NCBI RefSeq assembly: GCF_019083995.1
Contig: NZ_JAHRCU010000003.1
Span: 1 to 64,000, forward strand
Source: Roseococcus sp. SDR
GTDB taxonomy: Bacteria > Pseudomonadota > Alphaproteobacteria > Acetobacterales > Acetobacteraceae
Reading direction: 5' to 3'
DNA: 64,000 bases
Positions 1 through 8,819 of this stretch are shown here, piece after piece (positions within the stretch are counted from its first letter, which is position 1; each line of letters starts with the position of its first letter). Under the pieces are notes generated by a model. The model worked only from the letters and a program-made list of their open reading frames with translations, searched no databases and was not told the DNA's origin. The position numbers were made by a program, and so were the translations under genes.

Positions 1-47
1 ACAAACTCTCGACGATGGTCCAGCACTGATAACGCCTTCCAGGGCAT
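1..47 (-). CDS. IS481-family transposase, N-terminal fragment at window edge
   Basis: Reading the minus strand from the ATG at 45-47 gives MPWKALSVLDHRREFV before the window ends. This resembles the conserved N-terminus of IS481-family DDE transposases, which typically start MPWK and continue into a helix-turn-helix. The rest of the gene lies outside the window, so integrity cannot be judged. A GA-rich stretch just upstream could hold the ribosome binding site. The element's outer end is probably within about 80 bp, where a 6 bp inverted repeat (ACATCC/GGATGT, 97-113) is visible, but no target duplication can be tested. The family call rests on 15 residues. Confidence 0.6.
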   Translation of the reverse strand, partial: MPWKALSVLDHRREF

Positions 48-152
48 CGCCTCTCTCCCGAGAAACCACGCCCAAAAGCGTCAACCATCTCTCCGAACAT
101 CCGTCAGGGATGTGTCCGGTCTGAACAAGGCCCCAGACCCCTTCAATAAGAT

Positions 153-189
153 GGGGTCCGGGGTCCGTGACCCCGGCCGCCGGAGGCCC
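153..189 (-). repeat. 37-nt GC-rich 3' hairpin element, copy 1
   Basis: On the minus strand this begins 7 nt after the TAA stop of the double ATPase gene, following an A-rich spacer. It reads GGGCCTCCGGCGGC and then a hairpin GGGGTC-cgt/acg-GACCCC, ending GGACCCC. A second copy lies at 59482-59518, also 7 nt after a TAA stop (hemB). The two match at 32 of 37 positions and include a compensatory change within the stem. A further inverted pair (GACCCC 136-141 with GGGGTC 153-158) overlaps it. No T-tract follows, so it is not a textbook terminator. Positions 48-135 show no gene. Confidence 0.6.
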
Positions 190-196
190 TTTTTTC

Positions 197-2188
197 TTAC
201 CCCAATGCCGCCGGCATCGCGGCCAATTCGTCTTCCGGCAAATGACACGCGATCCGATGCGCCTCGCCGAAGACGCGCACCGGCGGCGCCTCCGTGTCGC
301 AGAGGCTGCCGATATGGCGCGGGCAGCGGTGGGCGAAGCGGCAGCCCATGCTCCCCTGCCCGCTCTGCACATCGCCCTTGAGGCGGATGCGGGCCTCCGC
401 GCGGCCTTCGGCGCCGACCACGGGGACGGCGGAGAGCAGCGCCTCGGTGTAGGGGTGATAGGGCGGCGCCAGGACTTCGGCCGCGCGGCCTTCCTCGACA
501 ATGGCGCCGCGATACATGACGGCGATGCGGTCGGCGATGTGGGCCACCACGCCGATATCGTGCGAGATGAAGAGATAGGCGACGCCGAGCTCGTCGCGCA
601 GGTCGGTGAGAAGGTTCAGCACCGCGGCCTGGACGGAGACATCGAGGGCCGAGACCGCCTCGTCGCAGACCAGGAAATCCGGGCGGCTGGCGAGCGCGCG
701 GGCGATGCCGATGCGCTGCTTCTCGCCGCCCGACATCTGGTGCGGGTAGCGGCTGCGATAGCTGGGCGGCAGACGCACCAGGTCGAGCAGGCGTTCGACC
801 TCGCGCGTGGCGGCGGCGCCGTCCGCGATGCCGAAGCGGATGAGCGGGCGGCGCAGCGCCTCATCCACCGTCTGGCGCGGGTTGAGCGAGCTGTCGGGGT
901 TCTGGAAGACGATCTGCGCCCGCCTGCGGAATTCGGTGGAGGCGTCTGGCGGGATGGATTGCCCATCGAAGCGGATGGCGCCGCTATCGGCGGCGATGAG
1001 GCGCAGCACGAGGCGGCCGAGCGTGGATTTGCCGCAGCCGGATTCACCGACCAGGCCCAGCACCTCGCCACGGCCGATGGTGAGCGAAACGCCGTCCACG
1101 GCGCGGGTGCCGGCGCGCTTCTTGAAGAGGCCGCCGCCGCCGAAGCTGCGGGCCAGGCCTTCGGCTTGGAGAAGGGGCGTCGGCGTGGGGCGTGTTGCGG
1201 CCTCGGGTGCCTCCGGGATGGGCCAGGGCTGGCCGGCGATGTCGAGGATGCGGTGGCAGCGGGCGCGTCGCGTTTCGCCGAGCAGGAGTTGCGGCTGGTC
1301 GCAGCCCGCGGCGGCGAAGGGGCAGCGGGGCTGGAAATTGCAGCCTGGCATGGGCTGCGTGAGGTCCGGCAGGCCGCCCGGGATGGGGGCCAGGCGCGCC
1401 ATGCGGCCGCGATCCACGCGCGGAAGCGCAGCCAGCAGGCCGCGCGTGTAGGGGTGGCTGGGGGTGGCCAGAACCTCGGCGCAGGGCCCCTGCTCCACCA
1501 CGCGGCCGGCGTAGAGGACGGTGAGTTCGTCGCAGAGACGGTCCACGATGCCGAGATTGTGGCTGACCAGCAGCATGGAGACGCCGCGCTCGCGCCGCAG
1601 CTTTTCCAGGAGGTCGAGGATCTGGGCCTCGACCGTCACGTCCAGCGCGGTGGTGGGCTCGTCGAGCAGGAGCAGTTCGGGCTCGCAGGCGAGCGCGGTT
1701 GCGATGATGGCGCGCTGCTTCATGCCGCCGGAGAGCTGGTGCGGATAGGCATGCGCGATCTCGGCCGGGCGGGGGATGCCCATCTCGCCCAGCAGCGTGA
1801 TGGCGCGGGCGAGTGCGGCCTCGCGCGAGAGGCCCTGGTGCTGGACCAGCGGCTCCGCCACCTGGAAGCCGATGGTGAGGGAGGGGTTCAGCGCGGCCGC
1901 CGGGTCCTGGAAGACGACGCCGATGCGCCGGCCGCGCAATGCCTCGGCGGCGGCGCGCAGATCGGCGCCGTCGAAGGTGAGCGCCGCCGTCTCCAGCGTG
2001 GCGCCCTGGCCGAGCAGGCCGAGGATGGCGAGCACCACGGAGGATTTGCCCGAGCCGCTTTCGCCGACGAGGCCCATGGCCCCGCCGCGCCGAATGGCGA
2101 AGGAGACATCCTGCAGCGCATGCACCGGGCCGCGCTGCGTGGCGTAGCGGAGCGAGAGGCGCTGGATGTCGAGAAGGGGCGCGCTCAA
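197..2188 (-). CDS. Dipeptide/oligopeptide ABC transporter, fused double ATP-binding protein
   Basis: Two complete ABC ATPase domains lie in one chain of about 663 residues, equivalent to DppD plus DppF (as in YejF or GsiA). Domain 1 has Walker A GESGSGKS at about residues 42-49, a signature LSGGMKQR and Walker B LLLLDEPTTALD. Domain 2 has Walker A GESGCGKS at about 379-386 and signature MSGGEKQR. Each domain is followed by the cysteine-containing oligopeptide-transporter C-terminal segment (CNFQPRCPFA, CRFAHRCPRH). I chose the TTG at 2186-2188, which overlaps the permease stop, because upstream codons in frame lie inside the permease gene. It would energise peptide import at the inner membrane with the genes upstream. 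The substrate is inferred only from family. Confidence 0.93.
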   Translation of the reverse strand: MSAPLLDIQRLSLRYATQRGPVHALQDVSFAIRRGGAMGLVGESGSGKSSVVLAILGLLGQGATLETAALTFDGADLRAAAEALRGRRIGVVFQDPAAALNPSLTIGFQVAEPLVQHQGLSREAALARAITLLGEMGIPRPAEIAHAYPHQLSGGMKQRAIIATALACEPELLLLDEPTTALDVTVEAQILDLLEKLRRERGVSMLLVSHNLGIVDRLCDELTVLYAGRVVEQGPCAEVLATPSHPYTRGLLAALPRVDRGRMARLAPIPGGLPDLTQPMPGCNFQPRCPFAAAGCDQPQLLLGETRRARCHRILDIAGQPWPIPEAPEAATRPTPTPLLQAEGLARSFGGGGLFKKRAGTRAVDGVSLTIGRGEVLGLVGESGCGKSTLGRLVLRLIAADSGAIRFDGQSIPPDASTEFRRRAQIVFQNPDSSLNPRQTVDEALRRPLIRFGIADGAAATREVERLLDLVRLPPSYRSRYPHQMSGGEKQRIGIARALASRPDFLVCDEAVSALDVSVQAAVLNLLTDLRDELGVAYLFISHDIGVVAHIADRIAVMYRGAIVEEGRAAEVLAPPYHPYTEALLSAVPVVGAEGRAEARIRLKGDVQSGQGSMGCRFAHRCPRHIGSLCDTEAPPVRVFGEAHRIACHLPEDELAAMPAALG

Positions 2189-3006
2189 TGTCCGCGTCCT
2201 CTCAGGCGCGGATCGAGCAGGTCCCGCAGCCCCTCGCCCACGATGTTCACCGCGATGAGCAGCACGCAGAGGCAGAGGCCCGGCGCGAGGCCGATCCAGG
2301 GCGCCTCGCTGATGAAGGGGCGGCTTTCGGCGATCATCAGGCCCCATTCGCTGTCGGGCGGTTGCGGGCCGAGACCCAGGAAGCTGAGCGCCGAGCCCAG
2401 CAGGATGGCGAAGGTGATGCGCAGCGCGGTCTCCACGATCAGCGGCGGCCAGGCATTGGGCAGGATCTCGCGCACCAGGATGTGATATCCGCCCTCGCCG
2501 CGCGCGCGGGCGGCTTCCACGAAGTCCTCGGCCAGCAGGTCGAGCGCGACCGCGCGCGCCACGCGCGTCATGATCGGCACATAGACGAGGCCGACGGCGA
2601 TGATGGTCTTGGCGAGGCCCGGCTCGGTGACGGCGAGGATGAGCAGGCCCAGCAGCACGGGCGGGATGGAGATCATCAGGTCCACCCCGCGCATGATGAC
2701 CTCCTCCGTCCAGCCGCGGCGGAAGGCGGCGATGAGGCCGAGCGGCACGCCGATGGCGAGCGAGATGGCGGTGGCGCCGAAGCCCATCAGCAGCGAGTGA
2801 TGCGCGCCGGCCAGCACGCGGGAGAAGACATCGCGGCCGAATTCATCCGTGCCGAACCAATGGGTGGTGGAAGGCGGTTGCAGGCGGGCACGGACGTTGA
2901 AGGCATCGGGCTCGAAGGGCGCGATCCAGGGGCCCGCGATGGCGAGGAGGATGATGGCGGTGACGATGACGCCACCGATCCACAAGGTGCGGGGAATGCG
3001 GTTCAT
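2185..3006 (-). CDS. Dipeptide ABC transporter permease, DppC type
   Basis: Inner-membrane permease of the BPD_transp_1 family, 273 residues, close to the usual DppC/OppC length. It has an N-terminal membrane helix (residues 8-29), a short periplasmic stretch with the DppC-type FGTDEFGRDVFSRVLAGA motif, then about five more helices. The cytoplasmic EAA loop is seen as EAARARGEGGYHILVREILPN. It overlaps the upstream DppB-type gene by ATGA and the downstream ATPase gene by a few bases, so the whole set should be co-translated. With the DppB-type partner it forms the channel for peptide import. Confidence 0.93.
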   Translation of the reverse strand: MNRIPRTLWIGGVIVTAIILLAIAGPWIAPFEPDAFNVRARLQPPSTTHWFGTDEFGRDVFSRVLAGAHHSLLMGFGATAISLAIGVPLGLIAAFRRGWTEEVIMRGVDLMISIPPVLLGLLILAVTEPGLAKTIIAVGLVYVPIMTRVARAVALDLLAEDFVEAARARGEGGYHILVREILPNAWPPLIVETALRITFAILLGSALSFLGLGPQPPDSEWGLMIAESRPFISEAPWIGLAPGLCLCVLLIAVNIVGEGLRDLLDPRLRGRGH

Positions 3007-3962
3007 CCGGCGCTGCCGCTCACCCGGATGCGGGGGTTCAGCACGGCGTAGAGGATGTCGGCCACCAGGTTGGCCAGCGCATAGATCGCGGTGATGACGA
3101 TCATGCCGCCCATCATCAGCGGGATGTCCTGGTTGTCGATCGCGTAGATCAGCATGCGGCCAAGGCCGGGGAAGGCGAAGACGCTTTCAACGACGACGAT
3201 GCCGCCGATCAGGATGCCGACATCCACGGCCAGCACGGTGATGGTGGGCAGCAGCGCATTGGGCAAAGCGTGGCGGCGCAGCACGATGCGCTCGGGCAGG
3301 CCCTTGGCGCGGGCAGCGAGCACGTACTTGCTCTCGATCGCCTCCAGCATGGAGGAGCGGGTGAGGCGCGAGACATGCGCGATGAGGCCCAGCACCAGCG
3401 TGGAGACCGGCAGGATCAGGTGCTTGGCCCAGCCGAGGAAGCCGCCATCGGCGAGCGGCGTGTAGCCGGTGGCGGGCAGCCAGCCGAGCCAGACGGCGAA
3501 GAAGATGATCACCAGGATGCACCAGAAGAATTCCGGCACCGCGATGAAGAAATACTGCGCGAGGGTCAGGCCGCGATCGGACCAGGAGCCGACATGGGTG
3601 GCGGAATGGATGCCCAGCGCGATGCCGATGATCGCCACCAGCACGATGCTGATGGAGGCGAGGATGGCCGAACGCCCCAGCGCCTCCAGGATCACCGGGC
3701 CGGCGGGGCGGTCCATGGTGAGCGACATGCCGAAATCGCCGCGCATCAGGCCGGTGAACCAGCGCCAGTATTGCTCATAGAGCGGCAGGTTGAGGCCCAG
3801 CCGCTCCTCCAGCTCAGCGATCGCCTGGTTGGTGGCGAATTCGCCGAGGATCATATGCGCGACGCTGCCCGGCAGGATATGGACGATGGCGAAGACCATC
3901 ACCGTCATCGCCCAGAGGACGAAGAGGACCGAGACGAAGCGGCGCGCGAGAAACCCCAGCAT
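3003..3962 (-). CDS. Dipeptide ABC transporter permease, DppB type
   Basis: Inner-membrane permease, 319 residues, typical for DppB/OppB. It begins with a membrane helix (LARRFVSVLFVLWAMTVMVF), followed by the periplasmic loop characteristic of the B-type subunit and five further helices. The EAA coupling loop is visible as AARAKGLPERIVLRRHALPNA. The start codon overlaps the stop of the binding-protein gene by one base (TGATG), and its own stop overlaps the DppC-type start. It pairs with the DppC-type subunit. Substrate specificity cannot be read from the sequence. Confidence 0.93.
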   Translation of the reverse strand: MLGFLARRFVSVLFVLWAMTVMVFAIVHILPGSVAHMILGEFATNQAIAELEERLGLNLPLYEQYWRWFTGLMRGDFGMSLTMDRPAGPVILEALGRSAILASISIVLVAIIGIALGIHSATHVGSWSDRGLTLAQYFFIAVPEFFWCILVIIFFAVWLGWLPATGYTPLADGGFLGWAKHLILPVSTLVLGLIAHVSRLTRSSMLEAIESKYVLAARAKGLPERIVLRRHALPNALLPTITVLAVDVGILIGGIVVVESVFAFPGLGRMLIYAIDNQDIPLMMGGMIVITAIYALANLVADILYAVLNPRIRVSGSAG

Positions 3963-5476
3963 CAGGAGGCGATGAAGCCCGCGCGGAGGTCGAACCAGCG
4001 CATCGGGTGCGTCTTCACGTCGCGCACCGAGGACCGGTAGGCGCAGGCGAATTTCTGCGCATAGGCGATGTAGCCCGGCGGGTTCTCCACCATGGCGCGC
4101 TGCATGGCGACGTAATGCGTCTTCTGCTGGTTGAGGTCGCCCGTCAGGCGGGCGGCTTCGAGGGCCGCATCCACGCGTGGCTCATTGTACATCCAGAGGC
4201 GCTCATTCTGGCTGCCGCGGGAATGCAGGAAGGGGAAGGTGGAGGTGTCGATGGTGGGGCGCGCGAAATAGCCGTCGATATAGGCCGGCGCCTTGCCCGC
4301 GACCTCGGCCGAGTAGCGGGCGAAGGGCACGCGCTGGATGTCGAAGTCGAAGCCGGCAGGGCGCGCCATCTGCTGGAGCGTGACGCCCAGGCGCTCGCGC
4401 ACCGGGCGGCCCACCGGGATCACCAGCGGCACGCGCAGGCCGTTGGGGTGCCCGGCCTCGCGCAGCAGGCGCCGGGCCGTCGCCACATCGGGGCGCGTGG
4501 GGAAGCCGATGTCGCTCGCGAAGAAAGGGTGGCTGGGGGCGATGGGGCTATGCGTGGGCGAGCCCTCGCCGAAGAGCACGGCCTCCGCCACATCGGCCTT
4601 GGCGACCGCGATGTTCAGCGCGCGGCGCACGCGCGGGTCGTTGAAGGGGGCGATGCTGTTGTTCAGGATCGCACCATCCCAGGAGGCGGTGGCCACACTC
4701 TCCACGCGCACATTGCGCGCATCGCGCAGCGCGCGGATGTTCTCGGGGCCGAGATCCCAGACCACGTCGAGATCGCCCGCCTGCAAGGCCGCGATGCGCA
4801 CCGACATCTCGGGCAGGATGCGCATCTCCACGCCGTCCAAGCGCGGGCCGTTCTCCCAATAGTTGGGGTTGCGCGCATAGACCACGCGGTCACCGGGCGC
4901 ATAGCTGCGGAAGACGAAGGGGCCGGTGCCGATGGGGTTGGTCGCGAGCTCGTCGAGCTTGTCGGCCGGGACGATCTTCACCTGGCGGTCGGAGAGGATG
5001 TCGGCGAAGCCGCCGTACGGATAGGAGAGGCGGAAGATGACCGTATAGGGATCAGGCGCTTCCATCGCCGCGATCATGTCGTAATTGCTGCGGCTCGCCG
5101 CCCCCGTCGCGGGGTCGAGGATGCGGCGATAGGTGACGATCACGTCATTGGCCGTCATCTCGCGGCCGTGGTGGAACTTCACGCCGCGGCGCAGCTTGAA
5201 TTCCCAGGTCTTGAGGTCCTGCGAATAGGTCCAGGATTCCGCGAGCTCCGGCACCACTTCCTGCTCTTCCGTCATGCGCGTGAGGCCGTTGAAGACGAAG
5301 ACGGAGTGCATGAACTCCTCGCCGATCGTTGTCTTGGCGGGGTCGAGCGCGCGGAGGTTGGCGCTCATCGCGATGCGCAGCGTGCCGCCGCCGGCCTGGG
5401 CGCCGCCCGGGCGCGGCAGGCTGACGGCGCTGACCAGCGCAGGAAGGGCCAGGGCAGAGCGGCGGGGGAACTGCAT
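3962..5476 (-). CDS. ABC transporter substrate-binding protein, family 5 (peptide type)
   Basis: Periplasmic solute-binding protein of the SBP_bac_5 family, 504 residues, the usual size. An N-terminal signal peptide (basic start MQFPRRS, then an Ala/Leu-rich core ending near GGAQA) precedes the mature domain. Family blocks include the lobe with WEFKLRRGVKFHHGREMTANDV and the GTGPFVFRSYAPGDRV segment. It leads the transporter genes, with a one-base overlap to the DppB-type permease, and follows the DUF1028 gene by 18 bp. Close association with DUF1028 and an M28 peptidase suggests uptake of small peptides or amino-acid derivatives; that is inference. Confidence 0.92.
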   Translation of the reverse strand: MQFPRRSALALPALVSAVSLPRPGGAQAGGGTLRIAMSANLRALDPAKTTIGEEFMHSVFVFNGLTRMTEEQEVVPELAESWTYSQDLKTWEFKLRRGVKFHHGREMTANDVIVTYRRILDPATGAASRSNYDMIAAMEAPDPYTVIFRLSYPYGGFADILSDRQVKIVPADKLDELATNPIGTGPFVFRSYAPGDRVVYARNPNYWENGPRLDGVEMRILPEMSVRIAALQAGDLDVVWDLGPENIRALRDARNVRVESVATASWDGAILNNSIAPFNDPRVRRALNIAVAKADVAEAVLFGEGSPTHSPIAPSHPFFASDIGFPTRPDVATARRLLREAGHPNGLRVPLVIPVGRPVRERLGVTLQQMARPAGFDFDIQRVPFARYSAEVAGKAPAYIDGYFARPTIDTSTFPFLHSRGSQNERLWMYNEPRVDAALEAARLTGDLNQQKTHYVAMQRAMVENPPGYIAYAQKFACAYRSSVRDVKTHPMRWFDLRAGFIAS

Positions 5477-5494
5477 ATCGGTCTCTCCTGAGGT

Positions 5495-6154
5495 TCAGAT
5501 GACGCCGGGCGCGGCGTCGGGGTCCACGGCACGGGTGACGAATTCGCGCAGCGAAGGAATGTAGGCGTTCCACAGCGCGCGCAGCGCGGAGATGGCCTCA
5601 GGCGCGAGGTCCACACGGAGGTCCACCAGCGGGAAGATTTCCTTCTCGACAACGATCAGCGCGGCGGAGATGACGGGCTTGCCCTCGCCGCCCGCCGCCT
5701 CGCCCGCTTCCATGGCGCGCATCAGGCGCTCGGCCAGCTGTTCGTCGGCACTCTCGGTGAAGGCCTTGGCCATGGCGGCGGGCACGCGGTCGTTCGCCAG
5801 GATATTGCCCATGGCGATGCAGTCGGTGACGTGGACGGCGGCGCGGGCGGGCTTCACGGCGGCGCCGTCGAATTGCGCGGTGCGGCCCTGGGCATCCATG
5901 ACGGCGAGCTGGCGCCATTTGTGGTGCGGCGTGCCGGCGACCAGGGCGGCCAGCGTCTCCTCCGCCGAGCAGCCGCTGCGCAGGAGTTCCAGGCCGCGCG
6001 GGCCGAGGCGCGGGTCGGTGCGGTGCTGCGTCAGCACGCCGCCAATGCCGGGTGCGACATGCGGCACGCGCGAACCCACCGCGATGCTGGAGGTGGTGAC
6101 GGCGGCGCCGAACTGCCCGGTGCGGGCGCAGCGGCCGAGGAGCGAATAGGTCAT
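5495..6154 (-). CDS. DUF1028 family protein (Ntn-hydrolase-like fold)
   Basis: A 219-residue protein matching the DUF1028 family: start MTYSLLGRC with GAAVTTSSIAVGSRVPHV, then GGVLTQHRTDPRLGPRGLELL and a central segment on processing of a substrate or precursor. DUF1028 proteins have an Ntn-hydrolase-like fold and are recurrently encoded beside peptide ABC transporters and peptidases; their reaction is not established. There is no signal peptide, so it should act in the cytoplasm. It sits between the M28 peptidase gene (103 bp gap) and the binding-protein gene (18 bp gap) on the same strand, so one operon is likely. A hydrolytic role on imported peptides or amides is inference. Confidence 0.85.
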   Translation of the reverse strand: MTYSLLGRCARTGQFGAAVTTSSIAVGSRVPHVAPGIGGVLTQHRTDPRLGPRGLELLRSGCSAEETLAALVAGTPHHKWRQLAVMDAQGRTAQFDGAAVKPARAAVHVTDCIAMGNILANDRVPAAMAKAFTESADEQLAERLMRAMEAGEAAGGEGKPVISAALIVVEKEIFPLVDLRVDLAPEAISALRALWNAYIPSLREFVTRAVDPDAAPGVI

Positions 6155-6257
6155 GTGGGAAGGCTACTCCGCTTCAGGGGCATGTCAGGGGGGGGCGACC
6201 CCGATTGTCCAGGAAAAACGACAGGCGCTGCCCAAGGTGGCGGCAGATGCGCGCGGA

Positions 6258-7556
6258 TCATGCGGTGAGCCGCTGCACGGTCGCCTGATCCATGCGCGGG
6301 ACCGGAACGGTCTCGCTCGCGCAGCCGGCCAGGACCAGCATGGCGGCGATGCTGGCGGCGAGCTTGAGCTGATGCGGATGCACCTTGTCCGGCGTATCGG
6401 CGGGCGTCAGCAGGAAGCGCATGTTGGAGAGCGGGCGGTCGAAGCCTGCGCACAACCGCAGCGCGGGGATGCCGTGGCGGATGTAGTTGGCGTGATCCGA
6501 ATTGCCCATGAAGGGCGCGCTGATGCCGATGGAAAGCCCCGCCGGCTTCAGCGCCGCGTGCAGGAATTCCGCCATGCCGGGCACGCCGCTGGTCAGTGCC
6601 GTGATGCCCTCGGCGCCGGCCAGCGAGTCGAGGTTCACGTTCAGCACGCGCCTGGCGCGCTCGGCGGGCGGCATCTGCGCGAGGTGCGCGGCGGAACCCA
6701 GCAGCGCCCATTCCTCGATGTTGAAGAGGCCCACCTGCACGCCGCGCTGCAAACCAGGCACCACGTCACGGATGGCCTCGGCCACCGTCAGCGCGCAGGC
6801 GAGGCCGCTGGCATTGTCGATGGCGGAGCAGGCCAGGTCATGCCCGTCGATATGAGCAGACAGCACCACCAACTCGTCGCTCTGGCCGGGGATGGTGGCG
6901 AGCAGGTTCTCCGCGCTGCGATCCTCGAAGATACCTTCCACGAACATGCGGATGCGCTGGCCGGATTGCGCCGCCAGCGCCGCGCCCGCCTCGAAGCTCA
7001 GCCCCGCGCAGGGAATGTTGCCGGGCGCGCCATTGCCCGCTGAGCCGGTCACCGGCAGCAGGCCGGGCTCGTGGCAGGCGATGAGGAAGCCCGCCGCCCC
7101 CGCATCCCGCGCGCATTCGTATTTCTTGCGGCGATGCACATGGCCGGTGCCCACCATGAATTCATGCCGCACCAGGATGATGGCACCGCGCACCGCCTCG
7201 CCGACGGCCAGGATCTGCTCGGGCGTGCCGCGGCCGAGATCGAGCAGCGGCGCCTCCAGCCCCTCGGGCGGCGTCGCGGGCGAGCGGCCCAGCGCCTCGG
7301 CCTTGTGGGTGATGCCCTGCGCGTCCGTGATGCGGGCGCCGATGCGGGTCCAGCCGCGATAGGGGATGGGCTCGCGCGTGACGGCGGCGCCGGTCACTTC
7401 GGCGAGGCGCGGGGCGAGCCATTCGACCGCCGCCTTCTCGCTCGCCGTGCCGGAAAAGCGGCCGCCCGTGGCGCAGATGGCGGCGAAGTCCGCGTTGATT
7501 CGGGGCGAGGCCCAGATGCGGCCCAGAACCTTCTCGATCACGCATGGCTGCAGCAT
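6258..7556 (-). CDS. M28 family zinc aminopeptidase-like protein
   Basis: About 432 residues. The C-terminal half carries the M28 ligand pattern: SAHIDGHD (His, Asp), IDNASG (bridging Asp), NIEEWALLGS (Glu-Glu), NLDSLAG and SDHANYIRHG (final His). The N-terminal half has a PA-domain-like insertion with RGAIILVRHEFMVGTG. I took the ATG at 7554-7556 (MLQPCVIEKV); the frame stays open further upstream but that would run into the divergent M20 gene. No clear signal peptide is visible. It heads the minus-strand peptide block and probably releases N-terminal residues from imported peptides. It is divergent from another peptidase gene, with 88 bp between starts. Confidence 0.85.
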   Translation of the reverse strand: MLQPCVIEKVLGRIWASPRINADFAAICATGGRFSGTASEKAAVEWLAPRLAEVTGAAVTREPIPYRGWTRIGARITDAQGITHKAEALGRSPATPPEGLEAPLLDLGRGTPEQILAVGEAVRGAIILVRHEFMVGTGHVHRRKKYECARDAGAAGFLIACHEPGLLPVTGSAGNGAPGNIPCAGLSFEAGAALAAQSGQRIRMFVEGIFEDRSAENLLATIPGQSDELVVLSAHIDGHDLACSAIDNASGLACALTVAEAIRDVVPGLQRGVQVGLFNIEEWALLGSAAHLAQMPPAERARRVLNVNLDSLAGAEGITALTSGVPGMAEFLHAALKPAGLSIGISAPFMGNSDHANYIRHGIPALRLCAGFDRPLSNMRFLLTPADTPDKVHPHQLKLAASIAAMLVLAGCASETVPVPRMDQATVQRLTA

Positions 7557-7644
7557 CGGCCACCCTCTTCGTCTCAACCGGGGACAGGCTGACGCGCCAC
7601 GCGGCATCGGTCTAGGGTTGACCGGACAAAAAGGAAGGCACCCC

Positions 7645-8805
7645 ATGACCGATATCCATCGCCACGCCGCCGGCATGCAGGCGGCACTCCCCGAGATCCT
7701 CGCCATGGCCGAGCGCTGCGTGAACATCGACAGCGGCAGCTACATGGCGGGCGGGGTGAATGCGGTGATCGACATCTGGGCCGGCATGCTCTCGGGCATG
7801 GGGTTCAGCGTGGAGCGCACCCCCCTGCCCGGCTTCGGCGACCAGATGACGGCGCGGCTGGCCCTCGGCGGCAATGGGCCGCGCGTGCTGGTGCTGGGCC
7901 ATGCGGATACGGTCTGGCCTGAAGGCATCGCCGCCATCTGGCCCTTCAAGCGGGAGGGCGACACGCTGACCGGCCCCGGCGTGGGCGACATGAAGACCAA
8001 TGTGGTGATGGCGCTGCACGCCATCCGGATGCTGCTGGCGGAGAAGGCGCTGGGGCACCTGGCTTCCATCACCGTCTGCATCGTGCCGGATGAGGAGATC
8101 GGCAGCCCGGGCAGCCGCGCCTGGCTGGAGGCGGAATCGCGCAATGCCGATCTCTGCCTGACGCTGGAGCCCTGCCGGCCCAATGGCGGCATGGTGGTGG
8201 GGCGCGGCGCGGTGGGCGCCTTCTACCTGAACGCGACGGGCATCACGGCGCATGTGGGCTCGGCGCGGGAGAAGGGCGCCTCGGCGCTGGCCGCACTCGC
8301 CGCGCTGGTCGAGCCGCTGGAGGCGCTGGGCGACCCGGCCAATGGCCTCTGCGCCACCGTCGGCATCCTGCGCGGCGGCGATGCGCGGCAGGTGGTGCCG
8401 GGCTCGGCCGAGATGCATGTGGACCTGCGCGCGCCGGATGATGCGGCGGGCGAGAAGCTGCTGGCCGAGGTGCGCGCCATCGCCGCCCGCCCGCCGCGGG
8501 ATTCGCGCGTCACCATCACCGCGCGCGGCGGCTTCACGCGGCCCGCCTTCCCGACGCATGAGGGCACGCGCGTGCTCTATGCCAAGGCGGAGGAATTCTG
8601 CCGCGCGCTGGAGATCCCGGTGCACCAGGTGGTTTCGCGCGGGGGCTCGGATGGCAGTTTCTCGGCGCGCCTCGGCGTGCCGACGATCGATGGCCTCGGC
8701 CCCATCACGCATGAGACCTGCAGCCGGCGCGAATGGGTGGAGGTGCCCTCCATCATCACGCGGGGCGCAGTGCTGGCGGGGCTGATGGCCTCGGCGGGGC
8801 GCTGA
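7645..8805 (+). CDS. M20 family metallopeptidase, glutamate carboxypeptidase-like
   Basis: A 386-residue cytoplasmic enzyme of the M20/CPG2 group. Zinc ligands and catalytic residues are visible in order: GHADTVWP (His, catalytic Asp), GVGDMKTN (bridging Asp), PDEEIGSP (catalytic Glu plus Glu ligand), LTLEPC and a C-terminal GLGPITHE His. A dimerisation domain lies between about residues 185 and 300. The ATG at 7645 follows a good AAGGAAGG ribosome site. The family cleaves C-terminal glutamate or related amide bonds, and some members act on N-acyl amino acids. Divergent placement beside the M28 peptidase and peptide importer fits amino-acid scavenging. The exact substrate is unknown. Confidence 0.88.
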   Translation: MTDIHRHAAGMQAALPEILAMAERCVNIDSGSYMAGGVNAVIDIWAGMLSGMGFSVERTPLPGFGDQMTARLALGGNGPRVLVLGHADTVWPEGIAAIWPFKREGDTLTGPGVGDMKTNVVMALHAIRMLLAEKALGHLASITVCIVPDEEIGSPGSRAWLEAESRNADLCLTLEPCRPNGGMVVGRGAVGAFYLNATGITAHVGSAREKGASALAALAALVEPLEALGDPANGLCATVGILRGGDARQVVPGSAEMHVDLRAPDDAAGEKLLAEVRAIAARPPRDSRVTITARGGFTRPAFPTHEGTRVLYAKAEEFCRALEIPVHQVVSRGGSDGSFSARLGVPTIDGLGPITHETCSRREWVEVPSIITRGAVLAGLMASAGR

Positions 8806-8819
8806 CGCATGCCGGGCGG

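Noticed and set aside
167-2485. A 772-codon plus-strand frame over the double ATPase
   Set aside because: Antisense to a gene with clear Walker motifs; low-complexity Ala/Arg/Gly composition and no family match.
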